Shown here: piece by piece, positions 7,878-15,950 of the stretch | Numbering within the stretch: the first letter of the stretch is position 1 | Layout of the letters: every line of letters begins with the position of its first letter | From: Fusobacterium sp. JB019 | GTDB taxonomy: Bacteria > Fusobacteriota > Fusobacteriia > Fusobacteriales > Fusobacteriaceae | Reading direction: 5' to 3' | NCBI GenBank assembly: GCA_030673965.1 | Contig: JAUTCN010000006.1 | Coordinates: forward strand, 1-64,000 | Length of the DNA stretch: 64,000 nt | Notes under the pieces: model-generated | Database searches by the model: none | What the model saw: the letters and a program-made list of their open reading frames with translations, nothing else | Told to the model about the DNA's origin: nothing | Position numbers and translations under genes: made by a program

Positions 7878-8553
7878 CACTCCTATAAATATTGGGATAA
7901 TAGGTGGAAATGAGTTAGTGAAAGATTTACAGGGAAAGTTTAGTTATAATTTTATAAATCCCTTAAAAAGTGATGAAGAATTTAAGATTTTAATTTTAAG
8001 TTTAGAAAAAGATAGTAATTTTTATGAAAATTTGAAATTTTATTCTAATCTAAATATTTCTGTAATAGTTCTCCTAGAAAGGGATAATATTAAGGAAATG
8101 AGATCTTTATTTTTACTTGATATAGTAGATGATTGTATATTAAGAGATGATTTTTTTGAAATAGAAAAAAGTATAAAAATTTCATTAAATAAATTAAAAA
8201 ATTGCAAAGAATTTTTTATTAACGATACATATCAAAAGGGAATTATAGAGTTTAATGAAATAAAATATATTGATTTTTCAAGGATTGAAAGAAGAGTTAA
8301 TTTTCATTTAGAAGATAAAAATGTTTTTTCTTTGAAAAGAACTTTTGGATCAGTTAGTGAAAAATTAAAAGGAATAAAACAATTTAATAAAATAGAAAGA
8401 GGATTAATAGTAAACCTAGAACAAATAAAGATTTTAGATTATAGAGAGGAAAGAATTATTTTTAAAGATTATTCTTGCTTATACATCAGTAGAGCCAAGC
8501 TTAAAAAACTTGAGGAACAAAGATGTTTAATTGCTAACAAAATAATAATATAA
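7870..8553 (+). CDS. LytTR-family DNA-binding regulator with a degenerate receiver-like N-terminus
   Basis: A 227-residue protein. The C-terminal part (about 125-215) is a LytTR DNA-binding domain: IKYIDFSRIERRVNFHLED, then a run to the RGLIVNLEQI segment and LYISRAKLKKLEE. The N-terminal 110 residues keep an alternating beta-alpha pattern like a receiver (FKILILSLEKDS, NISVIVLLE) but lack the phospho-acceptor Asp at the end of strand 3 (Ser/Leu there). It is therefore unlikely to be a normal phosphorylated response regulator, and no histidine kinase lies nearby. The ATG overlaps the last 8 bases of the flavodoxin gene, so the two are translationally coupled. It probably controls this operon and may sense its ligand directly; both points are inference. 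Confidence 0.75.
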   Translation: MGSTPINIGIIGGNELVKDLQGKFSYNFINPLKSDEEFKILILSLEKDSNFYENLKFYSNLNISVIVLLERDNIKEMRSLFLLDIVDDCILRDDFFEIEKSIKISLNKLKNCKEFFINDTYQKGIIEFNEIKYIDFSRIERRVNFHLEDKNVFSLKRTFGSVSEKLKGIKQFNKIERGLIVNLEQIKILDYREERIIFKDYSCLYISRAKLKKLEEQRCLIANKIII

Positions 8554-8570
8554 AGATGGTATTGCAGATT

Positions 8571-8614
8571 GTGCTATGAAAGTTTAATATAATTAAACTT
8601 TTGTAGCGCTTTTT
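8571..8614 (+). terminator. Terminator of the heme operon
   Basis: A long hairpin: GTGCTA and AAAGTTTAAT (8571-8588) pair with ATTAAACTTT and TAGCGC (8592-8609) around a 3-base loop, interrupted by an opposed TG/TG. Five T follow. It ends the hmuW to LytTR transcription unit. The rest of the 258-base gap to the next gene is an A-rich tract (about 8640-8740) with no gene. Confidence 0.8.
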
Positions 8615-8811
8615 GTTTTCTAAATATAGTGTTTTGAAGGGTTTTTAGGGATAATTTTCAATAAAAAATCAAAAAAATAGTAAAAATTAATCAAAAATTA
8701 AAAAAAATAAAAATAAAAAAAATAAATGTAAAAAAAAGCTTATTAATGTGATATTATGTTATAATTTAAATGTTAAATAGTTTATTTACGTTAAAATAAT
8801 TAGGAGGAACA

Positions 8812-9699
8812 ATGAAGAAAAATTTAATGTTTAAAGTAAAAGAGGGAAATGAATTAATGAAGTTTTTAATAGAAAAGCTTCAAGGGAAAAGTAGAAATAA
8901 TATAAAATCTCTTTTAAAAAACGGTCAAGTGTTAGTAAATAATGCGAGAATATCTCAGTTTAATCATAAATTAGAAATTGGTGATGATGTAATAATTTCA
9001 ACTTCAAGAATTACAGAAAATAGTTTAAGAGGTATTACAGTAATATTTGAAGATGATGACATAATAGCAATTGAAAAGGCTGAAGGATTACTTTCAATGG
9101 CTACAGATAAGGAAAAGGAAAAAACAGCATATAATATAGTAAGAACTTATCTTAAGGCAAAGGATGAAAGAGCAAAGGTATTTATAGTTCATAGACTAGA
9201 TAGAGGAACATCTGGAGTTATGATATTTGCTAAAAATCCAGAAACTCAACAAAAATTACAAACAGGGTGGCAAGATATTGTTAAAGAAAGAATATATGTT
9301 GCAGTTGTAGAGGGAAGAGTAGAAAAAGATAAGGATACAATAGTTTCTTATTTGAAAGAAAATTCAGCAATGGTAACATATTCAAGTGATAAAAAAATAG
9401 ATGGATCTAAAAAAGCAATAACTCATTATGAAGTTTTAAATAGAAGTAGAGGTTATTCTTTAGTTGAAGCTAATATAGAAACAGGAAGAAAAAATCAAAT
9501 TCGTGTACATATGCAAAGTATAGGTCATAGTGTAGCAGGGGATAAAAAATATGGTGCAAAAACAAATCCTCTTAGAAGAATTGGATTACATGCAAGAACT
9601 ATAGTTTTTGTACATCCAACAACTGGAAAAACTATATCTTTAAAAACTAAAATACCTGGAAAATTTGCAGGAATGTTTAGAGAAACTAGAAAGAAATAG
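8812..9699 (+). CDS. RluA-family RNA pseudouridine synthase
   Basis: A 295-residue enzyme. It has an S4 RNA-binding domain (about 13-65) and a pseudouridine synthase catalytic domain with the catalytic Asp130 in VHRLDRGTSGVMIFAK, plus the later motifs TGRKNQIRVHM and GLHAR. It isomerises uridine to pseudouridine in 23S rRNA or tRNA; the target base cannot be told from sequence. RBS AGGAGG lies 5 bases before the ATG. A TATAAT at 8760-8765 is a candidate -10 element without a good -35. It is followed 9 bases later by a DUF523 gene and then the glycogen genes with no terminator, so the three appear to be co-transcribed. Confidence 0.88.
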   Translation: MKKNLMFKVKEGNELMKFLIEKLQGKSRNNIKSLLKNGQVLVNNARISQFNHKLEIGDDVIISTSRITENSLRGITVIFEDDDIIAIEKAEGLLSMATDKEKEKTAYNIVRTYLKAKDERAKVFIVHRLDRGTSGVMIFAKNPETQQKLQTGWQDIVKERIYVAVVEGRVEKDKDTIVSYLKENSAMVTYSSDKKIDGSKKAITHYEVLNRSRGYSLVEANIETGRKNQIRVHMQSIGHSVAGDKKYGAKTNPLRRIGLHARTIVFVHPTTGKTISLKTKIPGKFAGMFRETRKK

Positions 9700-9708
9700 G
9701 GAGGAAGT

Positions 9709-10143
9709 ATGATAGTTGTAAGTAGTTGTCTATGTGGTATAAATTGCAAATATAGTGGAGAAAATAACTTAAATGAAAATGTATTAAAGTTAGTAAATGA
9801 AGGAAAAGCAGTTCCAATTTGTCCAGAACAATTAGGAGGATTAAAAACTCCTAGAAATCCAGCTGAAATTATAGAAAAAGCTGGGGAGATTAAGGTTGTG
9901 ACTGAAGCAGGAGCTGATGTAACTGATGAATTTTTATTAGGAGCTAAAAGATCTTTAGAAATAGCAAAAGTTTTAGGAGCTAAGAAAGCAATATTACAAA
10001 GAAGAAGTCCTTCTTGTGGTTTTGGAAAAATATATGATGGGACATTTTCAGGAAAACTTATTCCTGGGAATGGTTTAACAGTGAGATTATTTTTAGAAAA
10101 TGGAATAGAAGTAATATCTGATGAGGAATATGACAGAGATTAA
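9709..10143 (+). CDS. DUF523 family protein
   Basis: A 144-residue protein of the DUF523 family, function unknown. Conserved features are the N-terminal VSSCLCGINCKYSG, the CPEQLGGLKTPR segment and the late SPSCGFGKIYDG. The five or more cysteines in these motifs suggest metal or iron-sulfur binding. It begins 9 bases after the pseudouridine synthase gene, with its own RBS GGGAGG, and the glycogen branching enzyme gene starts 33 bases later. Confidence 0.85.
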   Translation: MIVVSSCLCGINCKYSGENNLNENVLKLVNEGKAVPICPEQLGGLKTPRNPAEIIEKAGEIKVVTEAGADVTDEFLLGAKRSLEIAKVLGAKKAILQRRSPSCGFGKIYDGTFSGKLIPGNGLTVRLFLENGIEVISDEEYDRD

Positions 10144-10176
10144 ATTTTAGAATAAATACTTGGAGGTGTATATCCC

Positions 10177-12120
10177 GTGAAAGTTTTTAATTCAGGAATA
10201 AATGGAAAAATATATGAATTTTTAGGTTGTCACTTAAAAATTCAAAATAATATAAAAGGAGCTTCTTTTAATGTTTGGGCTCCCCATGCAAAGGAAGTAA
10301 GAGTTGTAGGGAAATTTAATGGTTGGAATGGAAGCGATCATTTAATGAATTTTAATTTTGAAAATGGTGTATGGTCTTTATTTATTCCTGGGATACAGGA
10401 AGGGGATATATATAAATTTGAAATAATAACTCATGATGGGAGAAGATTTTTAAAATCAGATCCAATGGCTTTTTGTTCAGAACTTAGACCTTATACAGCT
10501 TCAGTTGTAATGGATGTTTTTAAAGAATTTCCATGGGAAGATAGTGCTTGGCTTAAAAAAAGAGCAAAATGGAATTCTTATGAAAGTCCAATGAATATAT
10601 ATGAAATTCATTTAGGATCTTGGAAGAAAAAACCAGATAGTGAGATACAAACTTTTGATAAGGAAGACAAGTATAAAACAATAGAAGAATTAAAATTAGA
10701 AAGTGGTTTCTATAACTATGAAGAAATCGCAAGTAAGTTAGTCCCATATATTAAAGAAATGGGGTATACTCATATAGAGATAATGCCTCTAGCAGAACAT
10801 CCTTTAGATGCTTCTTGGGGATATCAAACTACAGGTTATTATTCAATAACAAGTAGATATGGGACACCTGAACAATTTAAAATTTTAGTAAACGAATGTC
10901 ATAAGGCAGGAATAGGAGTTATATTAGATTGGGTACCAGGACATTTTTGTAAGGATAGTCATGGACTTTACCAATTTGATGGTCAGTCTCTTTATGAATA
11001 TGATGATGCAATCAGATTTGAAAATAGAGGTTGGGGTACAGCTAATTTTAATTTAGCAAAAACAGAAGTAAAAAATTTTTTAATATCAAATGCAGTGTTC
11101 TTATATGATATTTATCATGTTGATGGAATAAGAGCAGATGCAGTATCAAATATAATTTATTTAGAATATGGTCAACCAGAAGTTTATGGATTAAAAAATA
11201 AAAATGGTGGGGATGAAGATTTAGAAGCTATAAAGTTTTTAAAAGAGCTAAATAAAACAATTTTCAAATATACAAAGAACCCATTGATGATTGCTGAAGA
11301 AGCCACATCTTGGCCTTTAGTAACGAGACCACCATATATTGGTGGTCTTGGGTTTAATTACAAGTGGAATATGGGCTGGATGAATGACATGCTTAAATAT
11401 ATGGAAGAAGATCCAATATATAGAAAGTATAATCATAATCTAGTTACATTTTCTTTAATGTATAGTTTTTCAGAAAACTATATATTATCAATTTCTCATG
11501 ATGAGGTTGTACATGGGAAGAAATCCTTATTAGATAAAATGAGTGGAAGTTATGAACAAAAATTTCCATCTTTAAGAACATTTTACGGGTATATGTATAC
11601 TCACCCAGGAAAAAAATTATTATTTATGGGTGGAGAAATAGGACAATTTATGGAATGGAGATTTTATGAAGGACTAGAGTGGAAAATGCTTAAATATCCA
11701 CTTCATGACAGTATAAAAACATATGTGAAAGACTTGAATCATTTATATAAAGAAGAAAAATCTCTTTGGGAATTAGATTGTTCCATGGATGGATTTAAAT
11801 GGATAGATCCTAATAATTCTTCACAGGGGATAGTTTCATATGTTAGAAAAAGTAAAGATCCAAAGGATTACTTAGTTATTGTTTGTAACTTTACTCCTGT
11901 AAAATATGAAAATTTTATTTTAGGAATACCAAGAATAACAGATTATAAAGAAATCTTTAATAGTGATAGAGATATTTATGGTGGATCAAATATATTAAAT
12001 AGAGGTATCATAGAACCAAGAACCCAAGGCAGATTAGATATGCCTTATTCAGTAATAGTGGATATACCTCCTTTGTCAACAATTGTACTAAAACCAATTT
12101 GGGCGGATGAAGGATGTTAA
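10177..12120 (+). CDS. glgB: 1,4-alpha-glucan branching enzyme
   Basis: A 647-residue GH13 enzyme that makes the alpha-1,6 branches of glycogen. An N-terminal CBM48 domain (about 20-110) has FNVWAPHAKEVRVVGKFNGW. The catalytic barrel shows WGYQTTGYYS, the nucleophile D321 in DGIRADAVSN, the acid E374 in MIAEEATSW and the SISHDEVVHGK motif. The start is GTG at 10177, 10 bases after GGAGG. Compared with the usual spacing between the HLGSW motif and the EMGYTHIE motif, this protein carries an extra charged stretch of some 20-25 residues (about 152-178). It is the first glycogen gene of the operon. Confidence 0.95.
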   Translation: MKVFNSGINGKIYEFLGCHLKIQNNIKGASFNVWAPHAKEVRVVGKFNGWNGSDHLMNFNFENGVWSLFIPGIQEGDIYKFEIITHDGRRFLKSDPMAFCSELRPYTASVVMDVFKEFPWEDSAWLKKRAKWNSYESPMNIYEIHLGSWKKKPDSEIQTFDKEDKYKTIEELKLESGFYNYEEIASKLVPYIKEMGYTHIEIMPLAEHPLDASWGYQTTGYYSITSRYGTPEQFKILVNECHKAGIGVILDWVPGHFCKDSHGLYQFDGQSLYEYDDAIRFENRGWGTANFNLAKTEVKNFLISNAVFLYDIYHVDGIRADAVSNIIYLEYGQPEVYGLKNKNGGDEDLEAIKFLKELNKTIFKYTKNPLMIAEEATSWPLVTRPPYIGGLGFNYKWNMGWMNDMLKYMEEDPIYRKYNHNLVTFSLMYSFSENYILSISHDEVVHGKKSLLDKMSGSYEQKFPSLRTFYGYMYTHPGKKLLFMGGEIGQFMEWRFYEGLEWKMLKYPLHDSIKTYVKDLNHLYKEEKSLWELDCSMDGFKWIDPNNSSQGIVSYVRKSKDPKDYLVIVCNFTPVKYENFILGIPRITDYKEIFNSDRDIYGGSNILNRGIIEPRTQGRLDMPYSVIVDIPPLSTIVLKPIWADEGC

Positions 12121-12153
12121 CATATATAAAAAAGTAGGAAGGAGAGATAGATT

Positions 12154-13293
12154 ATGAAAAAAGAAATGATGGCAATGATTTTAGCCGGTGGGCAAGGTAG
12201 CAGACTAAAATTACTTACAAAAAATAATGCAAAACCAGCGGTTCCTTTTGGAGGAAAATATAGAATTATCGATTTTCCTTTGAGTAATTGTTCAAATTCA
12301 GGGATAGACACAGTTGGAGTTTTAATTCAATATAAGCCAAGAATACTAAATAATTATTTAGGTATAGGTAGAACTTGGGATTTAGATAGAAACTTCGGTG
12401 GAATCAGTTTATTACCTCCTTTTATGCAAGAAAATGGGGGATTTTGGTATAAGGGTACAGCTAATTCAATTTATCAAAATATTGATTTTATTGATGATTA
12501 TGATCCAGAATATGTATTAATATTATCTGGGGACCATATTTATAAGATGGACTATAACAAAATGCTTAGTTATCATAAGGCTAGAAATGCAGATGCTACA
12601 ATAGCGGTTATAGATGTATCTTTAGAAGAAGCTAGTAGATTTGGGATTATGAATGTTAAGGGAGATCATGAAATATATGAATTTGAAGAAAAACCAGAAC
12701 ATCCAAAAAGTACATTAGCTTCAATGGGAATATATATATTTAAATGGAAAGAATTAAAGAAAGCTTTAGTAGAAGATGAAGAGAATAAAAATTCTACAAA
12801 TGATTTTGGTAAGGATATAATTCCAAAATTATTAGGAGAAGGTAAAAAATTAGTAGCTTATCCATTTGAAGGGTATTGGAAAGATGTAGGAACAATAGAA
12901 AGTTTATGGGAAGCAAATATGGATTTATTAAATCCTAGAAAGAAATTTGATATATTCGATAAAAATTGGAGAATTTATTCGAAATCTGCAAACAAGCCAA
13001 GTCAAGTTATAGGGGAAAATGCAATTGTTAAAAATTCTTTAATAACAGAAGGATGCGTTATCAATGGAACAGTTGAAAATTCAGTTCTTTTCTCAGGGGT
13101 AATTGTTGAAAAAGGAGCAATAGTTAGGGATTCTGTTGTAATGTGTAATTCTGATATAAAAAAGGGAGCTACAATTGAGAAAGCTATTTTAGGAAGAAAT
13201 GTTGTAGTAAAAGAAGATAAAAAGGTTTGTGGTAAGTCAGAAATTCTTTTAATAGAAGAGGATAGAAAAGTTAATGAAGATGTTATCAAATAA
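12154..13293 (+). CDS. glgC: Glucose-1-phosphate adenylyltransferase, catalytic subunit
   Basis: A 379-residue ADP-glucose pyrophosphorylase. It has the nucleotide loop [14 protein letters not shown] (about 10-23), [14 protein letters not shown], the GTANSIYQN substrate region and FEEKPEHP. The C-terminal third is a left-handed beta-helix of hexapeptide repeats (about 285-365). It makes ADP-glucose, the committed step of glycogen synthesis. RBS GGAAGGAG precedes the ATG. It is paired with GlgD, 23 bases downstream, as in Bacillota. Confidence 0.95.
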   Translation: MKKEMMAMILAGGQGSRLKLLTKNNAKPAVPFGGKYRIIDFPLSNCSNSGIDTVGVLIQYKPRILNNYLGIGRTWDLDRNFGGISLLPPFMQENGGFWYKGTANSIYQNIDFIDDYDPEYVLILSGDHIYKMDYNKMLSYHKARNADATIAVIDVSLEEASRFGIMNVKGDHEIYEFEEKPEHPKSTLASMGIYIFKWKELKKALVEDEENKNSTNDFGKDIIPKLLGEGKKLVAYPFEGYWKDVGTIESLWEANMDLLNPRKKFDIFDKNWRIYSKSANKPSQVIGENAIVKNSLITEGCVINGTVENSVLFSGVIVEKGAIVRDSVVMCNSDIKKGATIEKAILGRNVVVKEDKKVCGKSEILLIEEDRKVNEDVIK

Positions 13294-13316
13294 TTTTTAG
13301 GAAGGAGATATGAGGT

Positions 13317-14435
13317 ATGATAAAAAAATATTTAGGGATAATAAGTGCAACAGAAAGTAGAGACAATCTTAGAAGACTTGCAGCTCATAGATCAATAGCA
13401 GCAATACCTTTAGGTGGAAAATATAGAGTGATAGATTTTGCATTATCAAATATGGTAAATGCAGGAATAACATCAGTTGCAATACTTACAGAAAGCGATG
13501 CAAGATCTTTAAGAGATCATGTAGGAACTGGAAGAGCTTGGGATTTAAATAGACGTCATGGTGGAATATTTGTTTTTAATGATATTGCAAAAGAACGTTT
13601 AACTTATGATATTAAAGTTCTAAAAGAAAATATAGAATTCTTAATGAGATCTAAAGAAGAGTATGTAGTAATTTCCTCAACTCATTTAATTTCAAGTTTT
13701 GATCTAAAAAAATTAATGGATGAACATGAAAAAAGTGGAGCTGATATAACTGCAGTTTATAAAAAAGTAGATACAGCTGATATAGACTTTTTAGAATTAG
13801 GAGCATATAATTTTAATGCAGATGGCACTGTAGCTGAAGTTTATAAAAATCAAGGACAATCTAAAGAAGCAAATATTTCAATGGAAATGTTTGTATTAAG
13901 TAAAAAATTATTAATAGAATTAATTGAAAAATGTGCGTATATAAATTATTCTCGTAATTCTAGATCAATAATATATGAACAAATAGGAAAATTAAAAATA
14001 AGAGGATATGAATATACAGGTTATCTAGGAGCTATTAATTCACTTCTTTCATATTTTAAAACTAATATGGATATGCTTTCAGTTGAAACAACAAAGGAAT
14101 TATTCTTTGATGATGAAAACCCAGTATACAGTAAATCAAAGGATTCAGTTCCTACAGAATATTTTGAAACATGTAAAGTTTCAAATGCATTAGTTGCAAA
14201 TGGATGTAAAATTAAAGGTGAAGTTAAGAGAAGTATAATTTCAAGGAGCACAGTTATAGAAGAGGGAGCTTATATTGAAAATAGTATCATTTTACAAAAC
14301 TGTACTATTAAAAGTGGTGTGAAATTAAAAAATGTAATTTTAGATAAAAATGTAATATTATCTGAAGGAACAGAACTTAAGGGAAGTGATTTATATCCTT
14401 TAGTTATAGAAAAAGAGTTAACAAATTTTGACTAA
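13317..14435 (+). CDS. glgD: GlgD, regulatory homologue of ADP-glucose pyrophosphorylase
   Basis: A 372-residue paralogue of GlgC with the same nucleotidyltransferase and beta-helix layout. In place of the LAGGQGSRL loop it has ISATESRDNLRRL, so the pyrophosphorylase signature is lost, while GGKYRVIDFALSN is kept. GlgD proteins of Bacillota form hetero-tetramers with GlgC and change its activity; by themselves they are weak or inactive. The adjacent glgC fits this. RBS AAGGAG precedes the ATG. Confidence 0.93.
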   Translation: MIKKYLGIISATESRDNLRRLAAHRSIAAIPLGGKYRVIDFALSNMVNAGITSVAILTESDARSLRDHVGTGRAWDLNRRHGGIFVFNDIAKERLTYDIKVLKENIEFLMRSKEEYVVISSTHLISSFDLKKLMDEHEKSGADITAVYKKVDTADIDFLELGAYNFNADGTVAEVYKNQGQSKEANISMEMFVLSKKLLIELIEKCAYINYSRNSRSIIYEQIGKLKIRGYEYTGYLGAINSLLSYFKTNMDMLSVETTKELFFDDENPVYSKSKDSVPTEYFETCKVSNALVANGCKIKGEVKRSIISRSTVIEEGAYIENSIILQNCTIKSGVKLKNVILDKNVILSEGTELKGSDLYPLVIEKELTNFD

Positions 14436-14474
14436 ATAAATATTTAAAAATTTTATTCAAGGGGGGTAATAAAA

Positions 14475-15914
14475 ATGAAAGTATTATTTGTAGCTTCTGA
14501 GGCAGCCCCATTTATAAAAACTGGGGGGCTTGCAGATGTAGCGCACTCATTGCCAAAGGCTTTAAAAAAATCAAAGGTGGATATTAGAGTTATTATACCA
14601 AAATATAGTAAAATATCCCCTGAATATATTGATAAAATGGAGCATGTGGCAGAATTTAAAGTTCCAGTAGGATGGAGAAATCAATATTGCGGACTTGAAC
14701 ACTTAAAGTATGATGGTGTGGATTTTTATTTTATGGATAATGAATATTATTTTAAAAGAAATGAACCTTATGGACATTATGATGATGGAGAAATCTTTTC
14801 ATTTTTTTCAAGAGGAGTTTTAGAAGCAATAAAATATATGGATGGATTTGTTCCTGATGTTATTCATTGTAATGATTGGCATTCTGGTATGATTCCAGTA
14901 TTGCTAGATGCATTCTATAGATATGATGTAAGATATCAAAAAATGAGAACAATATTTACAATACATAACTTAAAATATCAAGGAGTATTTTCAAGAACTA
15001 TATTAGGAGAATTGCTTGGTCTTGATAACTCTTATTTCACTGAAGAAAAACTAAAATTTTATGATGGAGTATCATTTATAAAAGGTGGATTAATTTATTC
15101 AGATATAGTTACAACTGTTAGTGAAACTTATGCAAATGAAATAAAAATACCATATTTTGGTGAAAATTTAGATGGATTATTAAATGGAATAGACTATAAA
15201 CTTTATGGAATTTTGAATGGAATAGATTACAAAGATTATAATCCTAGAAAAGATAACAATATTGTAAAGGAATATGGTCTTACTACTTTGAAAAATAAAT
15301 TAGTAAATAAGGAAGCTTTACAAAAAGAAATGGGATTACCAGTTGATAAAAATATTCCAGTTATAGGAATGGTAACTAGGTTAGTTGGTCAAAAGGGACT
15401 TGACTTAGTTAAAGGTGTAATTAAAGAAATACTTGCTTTAGATATGCAACTTGTTGTTGTTGGAACTGGAAATCAAATGTATGAAGATTTATTTAGATAT
15501 TATTCAAATAAATATCCTAAAAAATTAAAAGCATATATTGGATTTAGCAACAAAATAGCAAGACATGTATATGCAGGATCTGATATGTTCTTAATGCCTT
15601 CTCAATTTGAGCCTTGTGGTATTGGGCAATTAATTGCTTTAAGATATGGAACTCTTCCAATTGTTAGAGAAACAGGAGGATTAAAGGATACTGTACAAGC
15701 TTATAATCATAAGACTAAGACAGGAAACGGATTCTCTTTTACAAATTATAATGCTCATGATATGTTACATACAATTGAAAATGCAATTAAAATATATGCA
15801 CATAAAAAAGAATGGTTAGAAATTCAAAAAAATGCAATGAGATCAGAAATCAGTTGGAAAGAATCTGCTAAAAAATATAGAGATATTTATAAAAAATTAA
15901 AAGAAACTGAGTAA
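14475..15914 (+). CDS. glgA: Glycogen synthase (ADP-glucose dependent, GT5)
   Basis: A 479-residue GT-B fold enzyme. The ADP-glucose-binding motif KTGGLADVAHSLPKAL starts at K15, with HCNDWHSGMIP in the N-terminal half and the GT5 C-terminal motif PSQFEPCGIGQLIALRYG. It extends alpha-1,4-glucan chains from ADP-glucose. A small internal near-duplication, LLNGIDYKLYG followed by ILNGIDYKDYN (about 235-257), is visible; it coincides with a region where the family normally has an NGIDY motif only once. The gene has a GGGGGG Shine-Dalgarno and ends immediately before the phosphorylase frame. Confidence 0.95.
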   Translation: MKVLFVASEAAPFIKTGGLADVAHSLPKALKKSKVDIRVIIPKYSKISPEYIDKMEHVAEFKVPVGWRNQYCGLEHLKYDGVDFYFMDNEYYFKRNEPYGHYDDGEIFSFFSRGVLEAIKYMDGFVPDVIHCNDWHSGMIPVLLDAFYRYDVRYQKMRTIFTIHNLKYQGVFSRTILGELLGLDNSYFTEEKLKFYDGVSFIKGGLIYSDIVTTVSETYANEIKIPYFGENLDGLLNGIDYKLYGILNGIDYKDYNPRKDNNIVKEYGLTTLKNKLVNKEALQKEMGLPVDKNIPVIGMVTRLVGQKGLDLVKGVIKEILALDMQLVVVGTGNQMYEDLFRYYSNKYPKKLKAYIGFSNKIARHVYAGSDMFLMPSQFEPCGIGQLIALRYGTLPIVRETGGLKDTVQAYNHKTKTGNGFSFTNYNAHDMLHTIENAIKIYAHKKEWLEIQKNAMRSEISWKESAKKYRDIYKKLKETE

Positions 15915-15950
15915 TTGGATATAAATATTCGTGTAAAGGAGTTGTTTAAA

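Noticed and set aside
8640-8740. A-rich tract as a replication origin or attachment site
   Set aside because: No DnaA boxes, no dnaA/dnaN neighbours, no tRNA and no integrase; it is simple AT-rich intergenic DNA.
13002-13289. Open frame opposite the end of glgC
   Set aside because: Antisense shadow of the beta-helix repeats; Ser/Thr-rich composition without homology or start signal.
15170-15245. Frame-altering duplication in glgA
   Set aside because: The two NGIDYK copies keep the frame and the second falls on the normal family motif, so the first is probably a chance resemblance; no damage to the gene.
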